Source of the DNA: an uncultured Lachnospiraceae bacterium
Lineage (GTDB): Bacteria > Bacillota > Clostridia > Lachnospirales > Lachnospiraceae
Assembly: GCA_937920345.1 (NCBI GenBank)
Contig: CALGVA010000036.1
Span: 124,001-188,000, forward strand
Direction: 5' to 3'
DNA: 64,000 nt
Under the pieces are notes generated by a model, which was not told where the DNA came from, searched no databases, and saw only the letters and a list, made by a program, of their open reading frames with translations. A program made the position numbers and the translations under genes. Positions 23,977 to 31,311 of this stretch are shown one piece after another (positions within the stretch are counted from its first letter, which is position 1; the number at the start of each line of letters is the position of its first letter).

Positions 23977-24092
23977 ATTATATACTTACGGAAGTATAAA
24001 AGCAATAGGCAAATTGCACAAACTTACGGAAGTGTATTTATATAAATTTATACTTCCGTAAGTGAAAAAAACGTGTTATACTTACGGAAATA
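23977..24092. promoter_or_regulatory. Operator cassette 3: divergent control region with four operators
   Basis: On the minus strand -35 TTGCTT (24000-24005), a 17-bp spacer with the operator, and -10 TATAAT (23977-23982) drive the 23929 gene. Further operators lie at 24022-24034 and 24051-24064 (inverted), and a fourth, TACTTACGGAAAT, at 24079-24092 just before the ribosome site of the RHH gene. The fourth copy is unique to this cassette and suggests autoregulation. Confidence 0.85.
24014..24042 (+). promoter_or_regulatory. Candidate promoter of the RHH regulator gene
   Basis: TTGCAC (24014-24019), a 17-bp spacer containing the operator ACTTACGGAAGTG, then TTTATA (24037-24042). The design mirrors the three minus-strand promoters, but the -10 match is weaker. 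Confidence 0.5.
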
Positions 24093-24112
24093 GAAAAAAG
24101 GAGGACTAAGAA

Positions 24113-24376
24113 ATGTCGGAAGATAAGAAAATAGCAGAGCAGCAGGAAAAAAAGTCAACCATTCCGAGGGGACCGGCTGCAACCGCAGCAAAAAATAAAT
24201 ACCGCGACAATAATTATGATAGGGCAGAACTGGCAATGCCAAAAGGAATGAAAGAAGCTGTACGAGAGATCGCAAAGCAGCAAGGGCAGTCGTTCAATGA
24301 ATATGTCTGCGCAGCAATCAAAGAAAAGGCGCAGAAGGACACCGGGGAGGAACTGGCGTGGGAGAAAAAGAGATAG
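24113..24376 (+). CDS. Ribbon-helix-helix DNA-binding regulator
   Basis: An 87-aa protein with a disordered basic N-terminus and a C-terminal Arc/MetJ-type RHH unit: the strand DRAELAMPKGMKEAV and helices in REIAKQQGQSFNEYVCAAIK. Such proteins dimerise and insert a two-stranded ribbon in the major groove at short half-sites. The TACTT-N4-AAGTA half-site layout of the ten nearby operators fits one RHH dimer per site or two. Strong ribosome site AAAAAGGAGGACTAAGAA. It is therefore the likely repressor of all three minus-strand units and of itself (inference from position). Confidence 0.82.
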   Translation: MSEDKKIAEQQEKKSTIPRGPAATAAKNKYRDNNYDRAELAMPKGMKEAVREIAKQQGQSFNEYVCAAIKEKAQKDTGEELAWEKKR

Positions 24377-24404
24377 AATGACTGGCGACGGAGGGTGAAG
24401 CAAG

Positions 24405-24857
24405 TTGAACAATTTGGAAGAATGGGGAAAAGCAAGGAAAACAGTAAAAAAGGCGTGGGAACACTGGAAACCGCATTTTGAAATACTCAATTCAGAGAAC
24501 GGGGAAAAACTGCGGGCTTTCTTCTTGCTGGACGACACAAACATAGAGTGGAAACTTTATGACGGAGTGCCGGAGGAATCAAAGAAAGACTTTGCAGACT
24601 ATATGCAGGACGCAAAAGAGGAACTAATTGAAAAAGTGGGATTTGAATTTGGACCACAGGAAGAAGAACTGACGGACACGGGAGCGAGAAAAGCAACCGA
24701 AAAACTTTCAAAATGTATGAAGGAATATGAAAGAAAAACGGGGCTGGGTCTGCCGGGGCTTGTTTTCAATATGCTTTTCTATTCGGAATGGTTAGCATTG
24801 CCGGAAGAAATACTTGAAAAACGGTATGAAGAAGAAATGAACGGAGTAAATCAATAA
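24405..24857 (+). CDS. Acidic helical phage protein of unknown function
   Basis: A TTG-initiated 150-aa protein behind GACGGAGGGTGAAGCAAG. It is rich in Glu, Lys and Trp, helical throughout, with no membrane segment (GKARKTVKKAWEHWKPHFEI near the start). It follows the RHH gene and is the last gene before the junction with host DNA. It is closed by its own terminator. Function unknown. Confidence 0.68.
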   Translation: MNNLEEWGKARKTVKKAWEHWKPHFEILNSENGEKLRAFFLLDDTNIEWKLYDGVPEESKKDFADYMQDAKEELIEKVGFEFGPQEEELTDTGARKATEKLSKCMKEYERKTGLGLPGLVFNMLFYSEWLALPEEILEKRYEEEMNGVNQ

Positions 24858-24860
24858 AAC

Positions 24861-24890
24861 AACCCCGGAGGGCAGCCGCATTCCGGGGTT
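24861..24890 (+). terminator. Terminator at the prophage right end
   Basis: AACCCCGGA and TCCGGGGTT pair over 9 bp around a 12-base loop, then TTTTCC. Located 27 bases before the host fragment, so it insulates host and phage transcription. Confidence 0.85.
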
Positions 24891-24904
24891 TTCCTATGTT
24901 ATAC

Positions 24905-24930
24905 TAACTAAACATATCCCACGGGCAATC
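24905..24930. other. Prophage right junction (attR region)
   Basis: Left of about 24918 the sequence is phage-like and has in-frame stops; from CCCACGGGCAATCTGG onward it encodes PTGNLDS, the conserved stretch after Walker B of ABC ATPases. The expected preceding codons (for Asp-Glu) are missing, so the crossover lies at or near the Pro codon. The exact core cannot be seen without the left junction. Confidence 0.75.
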
Positions 24931-25103
24931 TGGACAGCAAGACCACGCAGGAGGTATTGGGTCTTCTCAAGCTGACCGGAGAGCAGTTCCATCAGACGAT
25001 CGTCATGATTACGCACAATGAGGCGCTGGCCCAGCTCTGCGACAGGGTGATCCATATCGAGGACGGCAGAATCGTGTCATCTGACAAGGAGGTGCACGCA
25101 TGA
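24912..25103 (+). pseudogene. 3' fragment of an ABC-transporter ATPase gene split by the prophage
   Basis: About 63 codons read TGNLDSKTTQEVLGLL, then VMITHNEALAQLCDRVIHI and EDGRIVSS before TGA at 25101-25103. These are the D-loop, H-loop (MITHN) and C-terminus of a MacB/LolD/BceA-type ATPase. Walker A, the signature and Walker B are missing; they would lie left of the prophage outside this window. Its stop overlaps the permease ATG (ATGA), so it was an operon pair with the FtsX-like permease. Confidence 0.9.
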
Positions 25104-27772
25104 TCAATAATAACGATGCGGTTGTTCGCAAATTATCTAACCGGAGTCTTAAGAACAACCGTATGCGTAATCTGTTTGCGGTGGCGGCGATTGCGCTGAC
25201 GGGGATTCTTTTCACGGCGGTTTTTTCTCTGGTGGGCGGCGCCATGCAGACAGCACAGGAAAGCACGATGCGGGAAGTGGGCGGCAGATTTCATGCAGGG
25301 TTAAAGGGCGCGACAAAGGAGCAGTATGAGAAAGTGGCTGCCGATCCGATGGTGGCGAAGAGCAGTTACAATATTTTCATAGGAACGGCGGATAATATCG
25401 TGAAATGGAGTGCGGAAATCCGGTATCTGCCGGAGGAGGACACGCTGTATGACATGTTCATCGAACTGGAGGAAGGGCATCTGCCCGAGGCGGAGAATGA
25501 AATTGTCGTGAATACGTTTGTACTCGACGAACTGCAGCTGCCCTATAGGCTGGGGGAGAAGATCCCGCTGACGTTCCGCTTTCTGGATCAGACGATCGAA
25601 GACGAGTTTATCGTGAGCGGCTGGTATCGGGGCGACTATGTGTCGCATGCCAGCGAGCTCTTTGTATCTGAGAGCTATTGGAAGAAGCTAAAAGGCTCTC
25701 TGACGGATGAGGACTTCCTGCGGTGGGGGGAAGCACACCCGGAGGACCGGGATGTGGGGCTGTATGCCGGCAATGTCTTCTTTCATAAGGCATCCGGACT
25801 GGATGATAAAATAAGGACTGTTATTATGAATGCCGGATACGAGCCGGAAACGGAACTGGATTACGGCGTCAACTGGGCGTATATGAGCAGCCGTGCAGAG
25901 ACGGCAGATTTTTTTTCGATTATGATGATACTGAGTGCGGTTCTGGTCATTCTGATTACGGGATATCTGATTATCTATAACATTTTTCAGATTTCCGTGA
26001 TCAGCGATATCCGGTTTTACGGACTGCTTAAAACCATCGGGACGACGACGAGACAGATTCGCAGGCTGGTGAGACGACAGGTGATGCTGCTGTCAGCTAT
26101 CGGTATTCCAATCGGGCTGGCGGTCGGATACGGGATCGGTAAGTGCGCTCTGCCTTTTGTACTCAGTATTGCAGATTATAACGGTGCAGATGATTCTCTG
26201 CGGTTCAATCCGTGGATTTTAGTGTTCAGTGCGGCATTCTCGTTCTTGACGGTCTTCTTAAGCAGCCGTAAACCGGCGAAGATTGCGGGCAGTATCTCAC
26301 CGATTGAGGCGGTTAAATATACGGAAGCGGGTCTGCAGGGCAAAGCGGCTGGCAGAAAGAAGAAACGGCACGCCGCACGGAGAAGATTCAGTGCGGTTTC
26401 CATGGCACTGTCTAATCTTACAAGAAATAAGCGTACGACGGCCGTTGTCATAACGGCAATTTCATTCAGTATGATCCTGCTGTCGATTATTATGACTGCG
26501 GTGGGAAGCTTCAGAATCGAGCAGTTTATGGAGCAGCGGATTACGGGAGATTTCATGTTAGGCAATATTAATCTTACGTCCTCCGCCTCGCACAGCGGTG
26601 ATGTTGAGATTGCGCCGGAATATCTGGAACTGGCAGATGCGCAGGCAGGCATTGAGCGGCGTCAGGAAATGTGGGCTCGCTTCAGAACGTTTCTGCAGGT
26701 GGATGAGAAGGCACGGGAACAGCTTCAGAAACTGGATGCGGAGGGGAAACTGAGACGGGATAGAAACAGCGGGGAAAATTTCGATAAACTGCTGCGGGGG
26801 GAAATGTCAATGAATGGTTATTTCTATGGCTACAGTGAGGAACTGTTGTCTGAACTGCATGTGTTGGAAGGAACTCTGGACATGGAGAAATTCCGTTCAG
26901 GAGATTATGTTCTGCTGGGGCAGCTGCACGGCGATGAGTGGCTTCTGCCGGAGGACCATATCTATCACCCGAAAGATAAAGTGACGCTGGAAATGTACAC
27001 TGAGAATTCAACATCTCGTGAGATTACAAATGAAGCCGGCGAGACGATTGACGTGGTATACGAGAACCTGGAGGAAAAAGAGTACGAGGTTATGGCAATT
27101 GTCGATATTCCGGCTTGTATGGATCTGCACAGGTATCCGGTAAATGCCTGTGAGGTGGTACTGCCGTTTACGGAGGTGCAGACGGAGACAGACGGATATG
27201 GGAATGATGAGAAAGCCGTGTGGTGCTGGCAGAAATTTATGGTGTCTTATGAGGTATCTGACGAGGAACAGGCAGCTTTTGAAGCGGCAGTCAGATCATA
27301 CGCAGACAGTCACTCGACGGTGGGGTATCTGACGAAGGACAATCTGCGCAAAGAGTTTGATAGTATGGTGACGGTCATAGCTGTCGTCGGCGTATCCCTT
27401 GCCACTGTGATTGCGTTAATCGGAAGCCTGAACTTCGTCAATGCCATCATAACAGGAATTATTTCCAGAAAACGGGAGTTTGCCATGCTGCAGAGTATCG
27501 GCATGACCGATGAGCAGCTCAGAAAGACGCTGGTCTGCGAGGGCGGCGCATACATTGTAATTGCGGGAGGCATCAGTCTGATCGTGGGAAGTGTGCTGTC
27601 TTATCTGATCGTAAATGCGCTGAATCACATGATCCTGTTCTTCGAGTACCGGTTCCAGATCTGGTCGTTTGTGATCATGATTCCGATCCTCATGCTGGTA
27701 GCGGTACTGGCACCGGTGGCGGCGTATCAGAATCTGCACAGGAAGAGTATTGTGGAGAGACTGCGGGATTAG
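25100..27772 (+). CDS. FtsX-like ABC transporter permease
   Basis: An 890-aa permease with about eight membrane segments: one near residues 25-48, a group around 270-390, one near 447-470 and a last group around 750-880. Two large extracytoplasmic regions (about 50-265 and 475-745) separate them, the layout of FtsX-domain permeases used in peptide or lipid export and antimicrobial-peptide resistance. The start overlaps the ATPase stop. Because the ATPase is split by the prophage, the permease may lack its partner and its own promoter unless the phage excises. Confidence 0.88.
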   Translation: MINNNDAVVRKLSNRSLKNNRMRNLFAVAAIALTGILFTAVFSLVGGAMQTAQESTMREVGGRFHAGLKGATKEQYEKVAADPMVAKSSYNIFIGTADNIVKWSAEIRYLPEEDTLYDMFIELEEGHLPEAENEIVVNTFVLDELQLPYRLGEKIPLTFRFLDQTIEDEFIVSGWYRGDYVSHASELFVSESYWKKLKGSLTDEDFLRWGEAHPEDRDVGLYAGNVFFHKASGLDDKIRTVIMNAGYEPETELDYGVNWAYMSSRAETADFFSIMMILSAVLVILITGYLIIYNIFQISVISDIRFYGLLKTIGTTTRQIRRLVRRQVMLLSAIGIPIGLAVGYGIGKCALPFVLSIADYNGADDSLRFNPWILVFSAAFSFLTVFLSSRKPAKIAGSISPIEAVKYTEAGLQGKAAGRKKKRHAARRRFSAVSMALSNLTRNKRTTAVVITAISFSMILLSIIMTAVGSFRIEQFMEQRITGDFMLGNINLTSSASHSGDVEIAPEYLELADAQAGIERRQEMWARFRTFLQVDEKAREQLQKLDAEGKLRRDRNSGENFDKLLRGEMSMNGYFYGYSEELLSELHVLEGTLDMEKFRSGDYVLLGQLHGDEWLLPEDHIYHPKDKVTLEMYTENSTSREITNEAGETIDVVYENLEEKEYEVMAIVDIPACMDLHRYPVNACEVVLPFTEVQTETDGYGNDEKAVWCWQKFMVSYEVSDEEQAAFEAAVRSYADSHSTVGYLTKDNLRKEFDSMVTVIAVVGVSLATVIALIGSLNFVNAIITGIISRKREFAMLQSIGMTDEQLRKTLVCEGGAYIVIAGGISLIVGSVLSYLIVNALNHMILFFEYRFQIWSFVIMIPILMLVAVLAPVAAYQNLHRKSIVERLRD

Positions 27773-27833
27773 CGAGAGACTTTCCACACGGATAATTCAC
27801 ATCTATGATACAACTTAGCCAAAACTATGACGA

Positions 27834-27871
27834 AACACCCGGGTAGGATAGAGATATCCTGTTCGGGTGTT
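27834..27871. terminator. Hairpin after the FtsX permease
   Basis: AACACCCG and CGGGTGTT pair over 8 bp, with an inner AGGATA/TATCCT stem after an internal loop. It is not followed by a clean T-run (GTTGTTG), so termination is likely but not certain. Confidence 0.5.
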
Positions 27872-27952
27872 GTTGTAGTTCGGGGAAGTCCGTCATAAAT
27901 ATGAAGTATGACCGGTGTGAGATTCCGCAGAGCGGAATCGAGGAGGTAGTGT

Positions 27953-28924
27953 ATGAATAACAATAGTAGAAGAGTCCGAGAAGAGATGAGGCGGGTAAGA
28001 TATCGGGAACGACAGATTAAGAAACAATTGTTATTGATTGTGAAAGGTCTGTTTCTGACGGTGCTTTTGCTACATATTAAAATACTGGATTCGGAGCTTA
28101 AGCAGGTACAGGTTGCGCTGAAAAGGATAGAGATTCCGCAGTATGAGATATCACAGACTGTCGAAGAGACAAAACAGGAAGCAGATTATGTCAGCAGCAT
28201 AGGGATCGTGAGTGTGGAACGACCGGTACAGCGTACATGGACGGAGACGCTTCTGCGGCTGGACAGCCTGGGACAGGCAGATCCTGTGATTGCCAAGATC
28301 AATCAGGACAGGGACCGCTATCCGGAGAAAATGCTGACTGCACTGGCTAATAATCCGGAGATGGCGGATTATGTGGCGGGATATCCGGGCGGAAGCGACA
28401 GTACGGCAGGCAGTCTGACGCAGGCGGAGAAAGAACAGGCCTTTCCCCTGCTGCTGCAGTGGGATCCGCGATGGGGATATCGTTCTTACGGCAGCGACAG
28501 TTATATCGGTGTGTCCGGATGCGGCCCGACATGTCTCGCCATGGCGATGTATTTCCTGACCGGTGATGAGAGCATGACGCCTGACAGGATCGCGGACTAT
28601 GCGCTGGAGAACGGCTATTATGTGGAAGGCACAGGCACGGCATGGGCATTGATGAAGGATTTCCCGCGGTTTTACGGTATTAAAGTAACGGAACCGGAGA
28701 TTTCTGAGTATGCGCTGCGCACGGAGCTGGATCAGGGTAGTATTCTGATCTGCGCTATGGGGAAAGGCGAATTTACGGCGGCAGGGCATTTTATCGTGAT
28801 CTACGGATACGACCGGGAAGGATTTCAAGTCAATGATCCCAACTGCGTGGCTAGAAGCAGAAAACGGTGGGGATTTGATGAGATCAGAGGACAGATCAAG
28901 AACGTGTGGGCGATGCATGGATAA
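27953..28924 (+). CDS. C39-like (papain-fold) peptidase with N-terminal membrane anchor
   Basis: A 323-aa protein with a basic N-terminus and one membrane segment (about residues 26-42), then a ~110-residue stalk. The C-terminal half is a peptidase C39-like domain: SGCGPTCLAMAM places the nucleophile at Cys190, AGHFIVIYGY the His at 279, followed by VNDPN supplying the Asp. This predicts an extracellular membrane-anchored cysteine peptidase or amidase. No substrate gene is adjacent. Start ATG after GAGGAGGTAGTGT. Confidence 0.83.
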   Translation: MNNNSRRVREEMRRVRYRERQIKKQLLLIVKGLFLTVLLLHIKILDSELKQVQVALKRIEIPQYEISQTVEETKQEADYVSSIGIVSVERPVQRTWTETLLRLDSLGQADPVIAKINQDRDRYPEKMLTALANNPEMADYVAGYPGGSDSTAGSLTQAEKEQAFPLLLQWDPRWGYRSYGSDSYIGVSGCGPTCLAMAMYFLTGDESMTPDRIADYALENGYYVEGTGTAWALMKDFPRFYGIKVTEPEISEYALRTELDQGSILICAMGKGEFTAAGHFIVIYGYDREGFQVNDPNCVARSRKRWGFDEIRGQIKNVWAMHG

Positions 28925-29038
28925 AAACGTGTGAAATTGTCAGCAAATGATTTCGAGTGTTATTTTTGTCAAAAAGATGATTTCACTACAGAGAAATGAT
29001 ATACTGATATGTAAATGCAGAAAGGAACAGGTATCAGT

Positions 29039-29983
29039 ATGGAACCGGTTAATCCACAGGCAACTTATCACGCGAAGAAACTGCTGCAATATCTGACGGC
29101 AATCGGCGGACGTAAGATCATCACGGGACAGCACACGCAGACCGTGGCGATGGAGGAGATTGCCGAGATCAGGAGAATCACGGGCAGAGAGCCGGCGCTT
29201 CGCGGATTCGAACTGCTGGCGTATTCCCCGAATATCCGTTATGAGACAGGTGATGAACATTGCCGGACGGAGATCGACGAGAACCGTAACACATTAGAAT
29301 ATGCCAGAGACTTCGGGCGAAAGGGCGGCATCGTCGCCTTTACATGGCACTGGTTCTCGCCTCTGGGCGGCCGGGATAAGAGCTTCTATGCGGAGAAGAC
29401 GGAGTTTGATCCGGAGAAAGTGCTGCAGGCAGGAACCGCGGAGCGGGAGGCATTCTATCATGATATGGATGTCATGGCGGAATGTCTGAGACCTTTTCTG
29501 GAGGAGGACATTCCGGTATTGTGGCGGCCTTTTCATGAAGCGGAAGGCGGCTGGTTCTGGTGGGGCAGGAAAGGCCCGGCGGTGGCGGCTAAGCTGTACC
29601 GGCTGATGTATGCGCATTTCGTAAATGTACACCATCTCAATAACCTGCTGTGGGTATGGAACTGTCCGCTTAAGGAAGGATATCCGGGTGACGATGTGGT
29701 GGATATCATCTCGCGTGATCTGTATGTGGAGAAGGGTACTAAAACGGATTACCGCAAAGAATACGAAGAACTTGTTTCGATTACGCAGGCGGCAAAACCC
29801 GCGGCGCTGGCGGAGATCGGTATCCTGCCGGACATAGGGCTGCTTGAGAAGAGCCGTGTGCCCTGGTGCTACTATATGACATGGAGCAAGGGATTTGTGA
29901 TGACGGAGGAGTTTAACAGCCACGAGGCGCTCTGTGAGATCTATGACAGTGCGTATGCAGTGACTTATCCGGCAGAAGTATAG
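29039..29983 (+). CDS. GH26 beta-mannanase-like glycoside hydrolase, cytosolic
   Basis: Start set at the ATG at 29039 (MEPVNPQ), behind AGAAAGGAACAGG; an in-frame ATG at 29015 lacks a ribosome site. The 314-aa enzyme resembles GH26 endo-beta-mannanases: ITGQHTQ near the N-terminus, the acid/base Glu167 in WRPFHEAEGGWFWW, and nucleophile Glu259 in ALAEIGI. GH26 retaining enzymes cut beta-1,4-mannans. There is no signal peptide or binding module, so it should act on imported mannooligosaccharides. It stands alone without a transporter next to it. Confidence 0.85.
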   Translation: MEPVNPQATYHAKKLLQYLTAIGGRKIITGQHTQTVAMEEIAEIRRITGREPALRGFELLAYSPNIRYETGDEHCRTEIDENRNTLEYARDFGRKGGIVAFTWHWFSPLGGRDKSFYAEKTEFDPEKVLQAGTAEREAFYHDMDVMAECLRPFLEEDIPVLWRPFHEAEGGWFWWGRKGPAVAAKLYRLMYAHFVNVHHLNNLLWVWNCPLKEGYPGDDVVDIISRDLYVEKGTKTDYRKEYEELVSITQAAKPAALAEIGILPDIGLLEKSRVPWCYYMTWSKGFVMTEEFNSHEALCEIYDSAYAVTYPAEV

Positions 29984-30029
29984 CGCATTTATGATACAAT
30001 ATCTGGTAAGTGCACATAATATCTTGTGG

Positions 30030-30057
30030 TTGTAAATTGAGTGCCTTATGATATAAT
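30030..30057 (+). promoter_or_regulatory. Sigma-A-type promoter for the 30085 gene
   Basis: TTGTAA (30030-30035), a 16-bp spacer and a perfect TATAAT (30052-30057), about 28 bases before the start codon. Confidence 0.65.
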
Positions 30058-30084
30058 TTTTATATATTTATGGTTGGCGGACAT

Positions 30085-30375
30085 ATGATTAAGACATACG
30101 CAGAGAATAATATATTAAAAGCGGTAATTGATAGAAATTTGGATAATGACATATCAGATATAGTGGATCTAATTGATTTGCAACATGCTTTTTTGACAGG
30201 GAAGGAAGAGGTCCTTCTCTTTCAATTTAATAAGAATATAGAACAGACACAGTGCGATGTGTTTGATTATCTGATTATTGAATATTTAAAGAGTATTGGA
30301 GTGACTAACTATATCAGTGATGATAAAGATTTCATGAGCGTGGAAGATATTCAACTGTTCTCTACATATGGGTGA
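30085..30375 (+). CDS. Small hypothetical protein, 96 aa
   Basis: The ATG at 30085 is preferred over 30070 because TTGGCGG precedes it. The acidic product (MIKTYAENNILKAVIDRNLD) has a central helix (DVFDYLIIEYLKSIGVTNYI) and no motif recognised. It has its own promoter and a perfect-palindrome terminator, a monocistronic gene with A/T-richer codons than its neighbours, consistent with recent arrival or fast-evolving accessory function. Confidence 0.65.
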   Translation: MIKTYAENNILKAVIDRNLDNDISDIVDLIDLQHAFLTGKEEVLLFQFNKNIEQTQCDVFDYLIIEYLKSIGVTNYISDDKDFMSVEDIQLFSTYG

Positions 30376-30380
30376 TAGTT

Positions 30381-30412
30381 ATCCCTAGAATATTCTAGGG
30401 ATTTTACTTTTT
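30381..30412 (+). terminator. Palindromic terminator
   Basis: ATCCCTAGAAT and ATTCTAGGGAT form an 11-bp perfect inverted repeat with no unpaired centre (a real hairpin needs a small loop), followed by TTTTACTTTTT. Confidence 0.85.
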
Positions 30413-30461
30413 AATAGGTATGGAAATCAATGGTGTGTATGATAGAAAGAGGTTATATTCT

Positions 30462-31229
30462 ATGAAATCAATTATCAACAGCCTTATCACAGCGCTTGCC
30501 ATGTATTCCGGGATTCCCGTGCCGCAGGTGGAACGGAATCAGAAGAATATGAGGTATACGCTGTGCTTTGTTCCGATCATCGGGCTTGTCACAGGAGCGC
30601 TGCTCTGCGGGTGGAGCCGGGTTTGTGCGGTATACGGCTTCGGGCAGGTCTGTTTCGCGCTGGTCGGGACCGTGATTCCTGTGATCGTCACAGGGGGTGT
30701 TCATCTGAGAGGGCTTCTGTACACGGCGGACGCCATACATTCTCATAAAATAAAAGAGAAGAGAAGGCAGAGACCGCGTGAATCTGGTGCAGGCGCCAGC
30801 GCCGTGACTGCCGGTCTCTGTTTCTTTATGCTGTACGGAGCAGGATTGACGCTGATCTGGAAGAAGAGCCAGCTTCTGCTTCTGGTGCTCAGCTATATCA
30901 TATCCAGAACGCTCAGCGGTATGAGTATCGCATGGTTTCCGGAGGCGGAAGAGGAGGGGGCTGCCGATACCCTGTTTCAGGCGGCAGACAGGCGGATTGT
31001 GCGGGTTGTACTGGTTACACTGCTGGCGCTTGCCATGATCAGCGCAGTGATCATTCATCCGGTTATCGGTGCACTTATGGCACTGGCGGCAATGTGGGTG
31101 TGGACGTATTATTATTATATGACGAAAATAAGGTTCGGCGGTATCTCGGAGGATACGGCGGGATATTTTTTATGTCTGTGCGAGCTGTCAAGTGTTCTGG
31201 TGATCGGAATGCTTGGAAGAGTTATGTAA
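30462..31229 (+). CDS. CobS-like (adenosylcobinamide-GDP ribazoletransferase) membrane protein
   Basis: Start at ATG 30462 after AGAAAGAGG. The 255-aa product has about six membrane segments and follows the CobS plan, the enzyme joining lower ligand and corrin in cobalamin assembly. In place of the family's usual Gly-Gly-x-His-x-Asp-Gly-x-x-Asp motif it reads TGGVHLRGLLYTADA: the first Asp is Arg and the second Tyr, though TADA remains. The later FGGISEDTAGY matches the second motif loosely. No other cobalamin genes are near. Fold assignment is good, activity is doubtful. Confidence 0.75.
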   Translation: MKSIINSLITALAMYSGIPVPQVERNQKNMRYTLCFVPIIGLVTGALLCGWSRVCAVYGFGQVCFALVGTVIPVIVTGGVHLRGLLYTADAIHSHKIKEKRRQRPRESGAGASAVTAGLCFFMLYGAGLTLIWKKSQLLLLVLSYIISRTLSGMSIAWFPEAEEEGAADTLFQAADRRIVRVVLVTLLALAMISAVIIHPVIGALMALAAMWVWTYYYYMTKIRFGGISEDTAGYFLCLCELSSVLVIGMLGRVM

Positions 31230-31311
31230 ACAATAACAAGTGATATGCTCAGTAAGCAGCAATGAAGATCGAGGCTGTGTTAACCAAAGCAATCATAGAG
31301 GGGAAGCGTAA

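Noticed and set aside
22620..24092. Recurring CTTACGGAAGTA words as a possible CRISPR array or replication iterons
   Set aside because: The copies are short, in both orientations and irregularly spaced at promoters, with no spacers of constant size and no replication gene; operator sites fit better.
24860..24930. A tRNA gene as the prophage attachment site
   Set aside because: No cloverleaf is present; the sequence beyond the junction clearly encodes an ABC ATPase C-terminus.
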